64,000 nucleotides of DNA from Bugula neritina (Eukaryota; Bryozoa; Gymnolaemata; Cheilostomatida; Bugulidae), in contig OZ037772.1 of assembly GCA_964035545.1 (NCBI GenBank), positions 12,589,818 through 12,653,817 on the forward strand, written 5' to 3'. Both the position numbers and the translations under genes were made by a program. Positions 34,655 to 57,443 of the stretch are shown piece after piece. Within the stretch, counting starts at the first letter, position 1; every line of letters begins with the position of its first letter. The notes under the pieces are model-generated. The model was given only the letters and a program-made list of their open reading frames with translations, had not been told where the DNA came from and made no database searches.

Positions 34655-35935
34655 TAATTACTCTTTAAAACTGGCAAAACTTGGCAAGTTAAAATATTCA
34701 CTTGACCAATCGCGTGAGTGCTTTTTGATCTGTGTTTAGCCTATCACAACGCCTATAACATTCTGGGTTGTTATCTCACCTTACATATTGTATTATAATT
34801 ACATATAATTACCCTTTGAAAATGGCAAAACTTGGCAAGTTACAATATTTACTTGACCAATCACGTGAGTGCTTTTTGATTTGTGTTTAGCCTATCACAA
34901 TGCTTATAACATTCTGGGTTGTTATCTCACCCTACATATTGTATTATAATTACATATAATTACCCTTTGAAAATGGCAAAACTTGGCAAGTTAAAATATT
35001 CATTTGACCAATCAGGTTCGTGCTCTTTGATTTGTGTTTAGCCTATCACAATGCTTGTAACATTCTGACTTGTTTTTTCACCTTACATATTATATTATAA
35101 TTACATATAATTACCCTTTGAAAATGGCAAAACTTGGCAAGTTACAATATTCACTTGACCAATCAGATTCGTGCTTTTTGATTTGTGTTTAGCCTATCAC
35201 AATGCTTATAACATTCTGGGTTGTTATCTCACCCTACATATTGTATTATAATTACATATAATTACCCTTTGAAAATGGCAAAACTTGGCAAGTTAAAATA
35301 TTCATTTGACCAATCAGGTTCGTGCTCTTTGATTTGTGTTTAGCCTATCACAATGCTTATAACATTCTGGGTTGTTATCTCACCTTACATATTGTATTAT
35401 AATTACATATAATTACCCTTTGAAAATGGCAAAACTTGGCAAGTTAAAATATTCATTTGACCAATCAGGTTCGTGCTCTTTGATTTGTGTTTAGCCTATC
35501 ACAATGCTTATAACATTCTGGGTTGTTATCTCACCTTACATATTGTATTATAATTACATATAATTACCCTTTGAAAATGGCAAAACTTGGCAAGTTACAA
35601 TATTCATTTGACCAATCAGGTTCGTGCTCTTTGATTTGTGTTTAGCCTATCACAATGCTTATAACATTCTGGGTTGTTATCTCACCCTACATATTATATT
35701 ATAATTACATATAATTACCCTTTGAAAATGGCAAAACTTGGCAAGTTACAATATTCATTTGACCAATCAGGTTCGTGCTCTTTGATTTGTGTTTAGCCTA
35801 TCACATTGCTTATAACATTCTGGGTTGTTATCTCACCTTACATATTGTATTATAATTACATATAATTACCCTTTGAAAATGGCAAAACTTGGCAAGTTAA
35901 AATATTCATTTGACCAATCAGGTTCGTGCTTTTTG
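34655..35935. repeat. 151-bp satellite, about 8.5 copies
   Basis: The anchor GGCAAAACTTGGCAAG recurs at 34672, 34824, 34975, 35126, 35277, 35428, 35579, 35730 and 35881, a period of exactly 151 bp after the first unit (152). Copies differ at few positions, the first copy being the most diverged. Each unit includes TTGACCAATCAGGTTCGTGC. The array stops abruptly inside a unit at 35935. It lies downstream of the SPMIP5-like gene. No coding potential. Confidence 0.97.
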
Positions 35936-36242
35936 TTATATAATTGCATATAATATTCCCAAAATTAATAATGCATAGTATTCACATAATATATAGAAAT
36001 ATGAATTCACATAGACATGTAAATAATATACATAATTATTACACCATAAGCATGTGTATACTATATAATTATAATAAATCCTATTATATGAATAAGTAAA
36101 TGCAAAATTTAGCAAAGAATATAATATAATATAATAACTGGCCAGACACATAAAAGAAAGACTGAAAAGAAAGCTTGTAGGGATTAACTGTTGGGTGTAG
36201 CATCTGTCCCTAGGTTCTGACATTTATGCATAGAAAGGGGAC

Positions 36243-36382
36243 CACAGTCTATCATCTATGTTAACGGAGGAGGTAATTAAAAGGGGTGTGTAATTCAACT
36301 CAGTAGATGATATATCATCACCACTATTTGACTATAGGGTAATTAAAAGGAGCGTGTATTTCAACATAGATGATAGACTGTG
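36243..36382. mobile_element. Short inverted-repeat element (MITE-like hairpin)
   Basis: A perfect 20-bp inverted repeat: CACAGTCTATCATCTATGTT at 36243-36262 and its complement at 36363-36382. Inside are two imperfect direct repeats containing GGTAATTAAAAGG and GTGTATTTCAAC-type sequence. Small, AT-rich and non-coding. No clear target-site duplication was identified, so the MITE call is tentative. Confidence 0.55.
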
Positions 36383-37035
36383 ATTCTTACCATTGCATAT
36401 TTTATACTAAAAGTAGGGGAGGGTAGAATGCCAGCCTAGGTCACAGTGCACAGTTTTTATTCTTAAAGTTTAGACTAGAAATGTGTATACAAGTTTTGAT
36501 TAAATACTATAATAATCTCAAATGACTAGATCTACTAGTTTTCAACAGCTAGTTACCTACTGCTAAGCACTTTGACACTTTATAGCATAGTAAAGACAAA
36601 TTGGCAATGTCTGGTTAGTCTGGTAGACTTTGCAGCTAACTTTTAGAGCTGCTTGCATGTGCAATTAGCAACTGGCATTGCTCTAAACTTATTTATAATC
36701 TTACAATTATCTTTACATCGTCATCCAAGATAAAAGGTCCAATGACGCTACATTTTGTTACCAGACGAATGAGACTCGGCGAGCCAACGTCATTAGAGAG
36801 TAATTGATTACATCGTCACCCAAATAGGATGTAACTATGTCCACGTAAAGTCTAACTTCCTTAGGTGGTAGGCTCATCGGAGTGCCCTCTGTACTTGTTT
36901 CTACAAGGAAATCACTTAGTAATGAGCGTCACACGATAAACTCCTTGGAACATCACATCCCCTGGCATGTCACATGCGCCCCCTTGCATCCTAACACACT
37001 ACACACTACGTACCTGCACCACACACTCATCCCCC

Positions 37036-40000
37036 TTATACATACCTACGATTCACCATCTGCTCATCATCTGGCGAACACTGCCCGTTAGAAAACTTTG
37101 TGAAACTTGGCCTTTCTCTATTATAAAGCCGAGCTTTTGCTCCTCTGGGACACCAGTCGGCTTGTCCATACCGCGGCCTGTGAGGTGGTGGCGGTGAGTA
37201 GGCGGCGTCAAACACTCTATACAAGTAAAACAGCGGTTAAAGAGATTGGCAAGTAAGAAGTTCAGGAAAGTATTTATTAAGTTTGATTGACAGTTAAAAA
37301 GTATATATAGAAATCGTCTCATTGACTAGTCAACCGTTGAATCAACAAAAAGCCAGTATAGCATGATCACGCAGAAATAAATGTCAACAATAACAAAAAA
37401 ATCTCACCTTTGAGGTTTCATATGCAGAAATTGCTTTTTATGAGTCCAGAGTTCTGCGTATGTATCAAAGCTACAAGATAATTTGCAATGTTTAAGGTGA
37501 CCCGCTACAAGGTAAAGCTTCAGCAACCGATTTGTTTAGCATATAGTGGCCTAGTTGTTCAGCATATAATGTAATTACTTCCCAATGCCAACATGTGAAT
37601 AACAGAGGCTAGAAATCAGTGCAAAGATCTTACCTTTCAAAACAGGTAAAACAATTAACTTTCTCCTTAGTAGGAGAACTTTTGCTATCCTTAACAGCAT
37701 CTTCACGGTATTCTAAATATAAAAGGACATATTATCACCAGAAAGGTCCTCAAGTATTATGACAATGGTTATCATTACATAGTCACAAAACATGGGCCGA
37801 TAAAACAGCCAGCCATAAAAAGAGAGCTTTGACTAAAAGATTTTGAACTATACTGACCACCATTCGTGGCTGCAGGCGGTGAAGCTGGACCATACATGCT
37901 TTGTCTCGCATACTCTGCAGGATACGTCGTGCATTTATCAACAGCTTCCTGCCATTCGCTACTTCTGACTGAGGGAAAATAACCCTTGCTTACCATCCTG
38001 AAAACATAAAGCCACCATGAAAAAATCATTACCTCAGAGTCAAGAGCATGTTTCATTCTCATACACATTATCTGCTGGTCAACATTGGTAATTCACAAGG
38101 ATGTAGTAGACGTAGTGGGTAATTATATAGAATCTCAACTCCACATGAATAAATAGTGCTATAAATATGCAGCACTATTCAAGAGATCAATAAACATCTT
38201 ATTATATATAAGAAAACTTTCTATAATACGAAAATATAGTTACTCTGCGTGTGAAGCCATAGACAACTTCTGGAATGTCCATTTTAGTGCCACCCCTTTC
38301 ATCTCCATTTTCTTTGTCGTCATCACCCAATGCTTTTGGTTTTCCTCTTCGAGAAGTCTCAAAATTTACATCCGTATGGCTGATGTTTTCTGCAGTGATA
38401 CCATAGTGCTTAAAACACCGCTCTCGGCAATATTGTCTAATCTTTTCGTCAAAACTTTGAGAATAAAGTTTCTCTATTTCTGGTGTTTTTATTGTGCTGG
38501 GAATAACCTCTCTTCTGCTTGTTTCACGCTTAACAGTGTCCGCAGATTCAAGCATCTGTGATTTTGGATGATCTTTTGACGAAAGTATCTGTTCATCTTT
38601 TTTAAATGCTGCTGTTTTGGATACTTGGCCTGATCCTGATAAATTAACTGCTTTCTAAGTTTCTGATAATGAATACTTTTCTCTTTTTGGCATGCCGTTG
38701 AGTCTTTGTTCCTTTTTCTAGCCTGTCTTTGGCTGGGCTCTGGACTTGAACTTGTTGCTGTCGTGGCCGTTGAGTCATTGGCTGGCGAGTCAGCTTGATC
38801 TGGTGATCGAATTCCATTCAACTGTGAACTTTTCTTTACTTGACTAATTGGCTCATTCAGATCGTTCATCTCAAATAGCTCTTCCGCCGTAGAAGTTGCT
38901 CTTTCACTCTTCACAACCACTGTCTCAGGGTTAACCTTTTCAACGTGCAGTCCAGAATTGATGCTCACAGCAGAACTGATTTCAATGAAGTAGCTATAAA
39001 TAGCTAACTCAGGGTAACCACCATTTGATTTAGATACAGTAAATGTTGCAGAAGACTTTTGTTCCACTAGAGAAACTGCTGGTGAAACTATTTGAGATAT
39101 AGTTGCCAGTGAGTCTTGCACTACACTCAACTCCCCAACTTCTAACTGATATGGAAGCGTGGCTTTCTGCCTTTCTCCATCTTGAAGCTTATGTTCTACA
39201 ATCATTCAGACAAGTTACTAGTAAGTTAGTAATTAGCTAACTACTTTGCATGGCTGGCAAATTATATCTGCCAAGTGAATATTTTAGTCTCACTTCACTT
39301 CTCTGAATACTGCGAGATATTTCAAGGTAACTTTAGTTGTATACATTAAAATTAAATATTTGTAAATTAAAAAACTATGCTTAATTTTCTGTACACAATA
39401 AACTAAATAATTGTGTCACCATTTACCCCAGATGGATTTAAAACTTCAGTACCTAGCGTATTTAATTCACTTAAGCTAAACTGAGTGTTTATCAAGCTAT
39501 TATTCTGGTACTTACTTTGTCTGAGCTGCCATTTTCTCCATGGAGCTCTGTCAGCTGGACAACCACCATTAGGGTACATTTCCAAGTGCTTTTTCAATAT
39601 CGAATTCTTGTTAAAGCCTTTACCACAGCACTCCCACTTAAATGGATGAAGACCGGTGTGATGGTCTCTGAAACAGCCGCTCCAAATTGAAATTTCAAAA
39701 AAAAAAAAAAAAAAAATTTTTTTTTTATATTTTAAGGTAATTAGCTGTTGCAAGTATTGAATATAAATTGTGAATTTTAAGCAGATTCATCAGATCAGAT
39801 TTTTAGGCTGGCTTACAAGTTTTCGGCGCAAAAAAACTCATCAACTAACCTCGCATGGTGTTTCACTTGGTAAGCTAAAACGGCTTTATATGGACAGTAG
39901 ACACACTCATACTTCTTTTCCTTTTCATGCATTTTTCTACAATCAAACCAGCTTATAGTTTCACCCAAATGAAGCACAGTTACCAATGTTCATGTCATGG

Positions 40001-40329
40001 GTATTACTTATGAAGCAGAAAGCACAGGTGGCCATCTTGAATATTTAAACTTCCCACAAACTTAATACCCACAGATTAGTTACCCACAGCATTGTATCCA
40101 CATAGCATACACAACATACTGCTCAAAAACTATAATTTACCAACGTATTATTTACCAACATTGTACTTACCTTTTGTGGCGAGACAACTGAGACTTTTTG
40201 TCACGAGTAGTGTCACAAAGGTCACAGGAATACTGTTTATTCGTGGCAACAGGAGCTGCAGTGCCATTTTCAGCAGTCCCTTGAGATCCAAGGTGAGCTG
40301 TCACATTGCTTTCAAAGACCTCCTGGCAG
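37036..40329 (-). CDS. C2H2 zinc-finger protein, unrecognised, 5'-partial
   Basis: Exons from the 5' side: 40329-40171, 39936-39850, 39667-39516, 39195-38840, 38654-38244, 37948-37861, 37712-37634, 37470-37408, 37216-37036. Phases are consistent with these choices. Fingers: a partial CQEVFESNVTAHL; YSCDLCDTTRDKKSQLSRHK completed across the junction by RKMH; YECVYCPYKAVLAYQVKHH with the linker TGLHPFKW; a degenerate WECCGKGFNKNSILKKHLE; and a C-terminal CFTCFESFDTYAELWTHKKQ (C-x2-C-x12-H-x5-H) formed by two exons. The middle is Ser/Thr-rich with a basic stretch; the tail is proline-rich (AAYSPPPPHRP). Nuclear DNA binding is implied by the fingers. I do not recognise the orthologue. The start lies upstream and was not found. 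Exon 5 joins by a weak 185-bp intron or a frameshift, and the last exon might instead splice at 37046 to an exon near 36890. Confidence 0.65.
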
Positions 40330-43300
40330 CTAACAGGAGTTGAAATGATTGCACTCTTGCATTGTTCGGTTCAGATTATTTAGTGTAGCAAATATATTTA
40401 CTATAAGGTATGTGGTATACAGTTCATAGAGATGAGCTTTCATGGCTGCTAAAAGCTGGCTTGTTGGTTTTTGCAAACTTTAATTGACCTCTATTCATGT
40501 AGAAGTAGACTGAGATTGCAGAATATGGCTTGGTTAAATAAATAAAATAACATAAAGGCTTATAGATATAGAACTTTCAAAAGCTCAAAAAGCCTTCAAA
40601 AATGCCTGAATTTTTTAGAAATCTAAATTCTCTCTTAAAATGCCTAAATTCTCCATAGGAGGAAATTCCCCCTAGGAGGAAATTCCCCCCAGGTTGGCAA
40701 CCACTGATATAACATAGGTGATCAAAGTTTTTACTATTATTAATTAATATATAAATGCTAACTGAGAATCTAGTTAAAACTAAGCAAATAGTCAGACTGG
40801 ATAATGCTAGTAACTAAATAATAATAGTGCACATAGTTCGATTGCCATGTCAAACACTATTGCTGTGTCCTTCCAGATTAGCTATCAAAGTTTTTTGCAG
40901 ATGCTAAAATATATTTGACTACTTTGAAATTGAATGAATATAAATATATAATGTAGAAGCATAATCTAAAAGATTATACTATTTCAAAAAAAATAGGCTT
41001 GACTATGGTTTTGCTGAAACACCCAAGTGTGAAGCCTTTTGAGCTAAAATACCAGCAGTGACATGTGTACCGTTAATGGATAGAGATTAAGTCAATGCTA
41101 AAGAGCATTAGTTAAAAAAGCAACTTCTATTAAATGTGGTGTCTGCAGTCTGACATTTAATAGTTGCAGTTGTTTGAAATTTGAGGTCATAATTTGATAC
41201 CAAACTGACAGGAGGAGTAGAGAAATGTACACACATGGTGTGATTCTGCCTACTTTGGCTAAATGCAAGTTTTGTCTTTAGTTTGGCAAATATATTGATC
41301 TAAAAAACTTGGATGCTTTTCATTTACAGTCCATGTTTTGTGTCTGTTATTCATAATATTAGATATAACTAAAGATCGTGTTTTCTTACCTGAGAAAGCA
41401 ACCTCGTTGTGTGAAATATTACCGGCAACATCATGCCACTATTAATTTTAATAGCTACAAATAGGTAGTAACAAAGCCTATGATTAGCTTATTTATTAAT
41501 GTTTGCTTTTTTTCTATTACGACAGTACCAGCAGTGATATACACTGTCTGGACCGTAGGCCAAGGGTGCGTCTTGCGACACTAAGTACGATTCTACCAGA
41601 TAACCTCAGCTGCATTAGTGAGTTGACTGAACAACTTAGTCTGATATTTACCTTTTATGCAACGACAAGGTTCGCTAGTGGAATCGTGTGAATGTAACCG
41701 TGCGCTATAAACACACTCTGTCTACCCAACGATGTCGCATCGCGACTAGTTAAATCGTGATCGATTAGTAAACGGTGTGCTATAAATGTTATAACTTTGT
41801 AATATTGTATAATTCATTTATACCATGGTTAAACTTTATTGCACAATATTTCCATATACGTTAATAAAGATTGATAAAATTATTTTGCTATTTCTATTAA
41901 TTGCAATGTAATTCAATGCAAAGACGCATACTAAATTTTACTAAATGCTAAGGGAGATAAACCCTAATTGTTAACTTTAGGCTTTATATTACAAGTTATA
42001 TGTTACTGTTATTTGAATTAAAAGCAAAGCGGGCTGCAAGAAGTCTATTTAAACATAATTTAATATTTATTGCTGTAGTGAGTTAAACCAACATCAAGAA
42101 ATGGTTTGCATTGGTGGGATAGTAGTGTTACATATACACATAGTTGCAGTGCCTTGTCTAGTGTAGGCAAGAATATACAAGAGTAATCATAGCTTGCATT
42201 GTTCTGTCAGTGTTCTATAATAGACAAAATTGACATGAAAACAACAAGCCTACATCAAACCTCCTGACTTTTAGCTGGTCTAATAAAAGAAATATTCATT
42301 AAATAATTAAATTAATATGGATTTAGCAATATTGTTTATATTTTTATACAAATACACTTCTCACTATTGCTGCAGAAACATAAAGTATTAATACTATTTA
42401 AAGGTGTCCAGGGTGCATTATGAGCTCAGTATATAACTCAGTTGACTCATTTATTACAATTTGTTTAACTAAATCATTTTCAACGTAAATAAAACAAGTA
42501 AAATCCATTTACATCTTTTTTTAATCAACTCAAATATAATATTGTGCAAAAAGCAATACCAAGGGAGACAAACCCTAAATGTCCCTCAATATTGTGTATA
42601 ATCAAGCTGTTTGGCTGTAAGATGGCTATTGAATATTCAATTTTCAAATAGTGTTGAGTTGAATCAAGGAGTTGTCTCCCTTCAGTATTGTTAGCCTAGG
42701 GCGGAGTTATATTTATACTGACCCTTTCCCTATATAGCTGAGTCGCTGAACAGATTGATGCTATATATAACCCTAATTCTCAGCCTCACTGAGTGCACTG
42801 CCACCCTCTATTAGATTAACCCCAGAAAGTGGAGGGTAATGCGGCAGCAATCAATACCAACTTTGCTTGAGCTATTGTCATGGGCTTTCCGCTGCCGCTC
42901 AACATTTCTGGTTTCAGCTAATTTGTTTGTCCAGCGTCTGCTGCCGCAGATATTTTCATCTGTGCTGCCTTTTGATTACTCACCGCAAACCTTTTTAACG
43001 AGAAGTTGCAACAAAGTCTTTAAACATGAGTCTAAAGTTCTCTTACATTCAAATCTCTCTAAATAACCTGTTTATTTGCTGGATAAATTAATGTAATCTA
43101 AAAAAGTGACTTTCAACATGCAGTTCCTAGTGTGTCAATAGAACTTTGAGAATCGATTTCTGTATTAATTGCTAGTTTAAGGACTTGATATCATCATGTT
43201 GCATATTAACTGCATGGCTGTTATATAATATTATTCGTATTGTGGTACATTATATTGTATCCTGTGAAACTATAGCAGATATTACTATGTTTAACATTCT

Positions 43301-43920
43301 TGTTCACATAAAACTTGTTAAGAAGATGACATGATATACAAAATCACATGTTTTCTTTCCTAACCAGGTTTCAGTATACTTAGCATAGGAATGTAGAGTA
43401 TATTTGTGAAATGAATAACTGGAGTCACACAGCAACTAAATATTCTCATGTTTACTAAAAGCTGAAAGAACTGAGGCAAGAGAATTTGATTATAAGTTCC
43501 TTTATTTATTTAAATATCTTATATTCAATCAGCAGAATAAAATAATAATAATAATGGGACTCACTGCATTGATCTCCACAGACAAATGGCTAGCATATTA
43601 TAGTGAGAAGTAGATGTGTTCATGTAGTACTGTACAAGAGAGTAATAATATCATAGAAGTCATGGTAAACCTGAAGTAACACTATATACATATCAGATCT
43701 TGTCCAGCCAATCAGCTGTTGCCAGGTAACATTAATATTTCACGGATAATTTAAAATATAAATATAGCATGTCATTGACAATAGTTTACAAAACAATCAC
43801 AAAAATTTATTCACTATTTCGAGTGTCGAAAGCTTAAATAAAATATAAATAAAAATATAAAAATTCTTTAGATATTGCGAGGTAACTTAACCTTGCCGAA
43901 TGTTTAGACTTAGATTAGTG
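40330..43920. other. Region between the zinc-finger gene and GFI1
   Basis: Should contain the missing 5' end of the zinc-finger gene and the GFI1 3' UTR (TTTATT at 43501-43506 read in reverse is AATAAA, about 415 nt past the GFI1 stop). It holds a dispersed repeat at 41480-41990 and a short GGAGGAAATTCCCCC direct repeat at 40658-40690. A GTGAGT-flanked minus-strand open stretch at 42990-43070 is a weak exon candidate only. Confidence 0.45.
41480..41990. repeat. Unclassified dispersed repeat, copy 1
   Basis: Collinear with 62880-63390 in the same orientation over about 510 bp. The best-conserved part is GACAGTACCAGCAGTGAT (41521) through TGGACCGTAGGCCA and CTTGCGACACTAAGTACG to AACGGTGTG (41772). 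A later shared block is AAGGGAGATAAACCC (41950) versus AGGGGAGGCAAACCC. A forward frame of about 58 codons is open in both copies. No recognisable transposase or RT. Confidence 0.85.
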
Positions 43921-55988
<12,068 letters not shown>

Positions 55989-56613
55989 TGTGTGGTGTAC
56001 CTACAGTGTAACCAGATTGCTATTGGTCAGTTCTCTGTGGTGTATCAACATAATATTGTAATATAATGTAGTATAATACAATATAATGTAAGATATTATA
56101 GTGTAGTATCATACAATATAATATAAAATAATACAACATAATACAATACAACATAATACAATTATGTGTTTCCTATAGGTATTATAGCTTTTCATTACAA
56201 CAGTTATTATTAAGATATAATACAATATCATAATAGCAACAATCTCAATATTTACAAACAAGGCAAAGGCTGTTACACATCACAATGTTAATGGAATAAC
56301 ACAAAGAAAATATAATGAATTTTAATAAATGCTAAATAACAGATTTAAAGTAAAAATTAAGAATATTTGGTATATTCTCTATCTGTTTGTATTCTCTACC
56401 TGTGTGTATAGCTGAAAGGAGGGAGGTATCACGAGCTGGAAAGAAATATCACGAACTGGAGGGAGATATCACGTCAGTTGAACCAATAGAAGCACTCACC
56501 ACACGTCAACTGATAAAGCTCGCTGATTGCACTTCATTAATATCTTCCATCAGCTAAAAGCCTTTTAAGATTTGCTAATCAAATTACCAAAATCTCTTCA
56601 CAATATAAACCGG

Positions 56614-56682
56614 CCAATCGATTGCGTGAGCTGTGGGAGAACTGGCCAATAGTTGAATGGTGTCCGGGACAAACTGACCAAT
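56614..56682. promoter_or_regulatory. Three CCAAT motifs spaced 32 bp, upstream of GFI1
   Basis: CCAAT begins at 56614, 56646 and 56678. The intervening DNA is not repeated. About 0.6 kb upstream of the GFI1 ATG (minus strand). Possible NF-Y array; unproven. Confidence 0.3.
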
Positions 56683-57330
56683 GAGATCACAGGAGTGTGA
56701 CCAAAGTGAGACACTTTGTTGACAGAAGTTATTAAATTATTGGCAATGAAATAGCAGTAATTAAAGTAAACATGAGTTGCCACACCTCAAGCAGCTTTCC
56801 CCTCAGAGCAGTAGCTGTGGTAGAATCTAATGTGTGAGACTGTAAGGGGAAGCAGAGCATATAATTGAAATAAATAACTTTTACAGTAATTAAAGTCATA
56901 CATTATTATCATTTAGTGCATGCTTATAATTTAATATCATAACTAATATAAATGTATTACAACTAAAGTAATATTGAACTATACTATATAATATGCAGTA
57001 GAATTATATAATATAACATTATATTAAAGTAGAATCATATATAACATATTGTTGTATAGTAGAACTTTATAAAATGCCTGATATAATAGAATATGCAATA
57101 TATGATATATAATTTTACTAATATATTACATATTATATAACATATTAGTAGAGTTATACATAACGTACAAAAAAGCGTAGAATTAAATATAATATCTTAT
57201 ATAACTTATATATTGTACTAATAGAATTGCATATAACATATTAGTGGCACAACACAATTACATAATAATATAATTTTCACATATTTATATGCAAGTTTGT
57301 TAGAAAGTCATTATAACACAGTGCGGGGAC

Positions 57331-57443
57331 TACTACATCTACAGCTACAGTTACAGTTACAAATGCTACTACAGCTACAAGTACAGATACAGATACAGTT
57401 ACAAATGCTACTACAGCTACAAGTACATCTACAGCTACAAGCA
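57331..57443. repeat. CTACAG/TTACAG short tandem repeat with a longer duplication
   Basis: Hexamer-like (C/T)TACAG repeats. Within them a block containing AGTTACAAATGCTACTACAG occurs twice, about 57350 and 57397. Low-complexity open frames on both strands are artefacts. Confidence 0.85.

Noticed and set aside
35936-36223. 95-codon minus-strand frame rich in Tyr
   Set aside because: AT-rich sequence next to the satellite; no homology or splice context.
42839-43070. Possible zinc-finger-like or minus-strand exon (SCNKVFKHES forward; FECKRTLDSC reverse before a GTGAGT)
   Set aside because: No complete C2H2 pattern on either strand and no in-phase partner exon.
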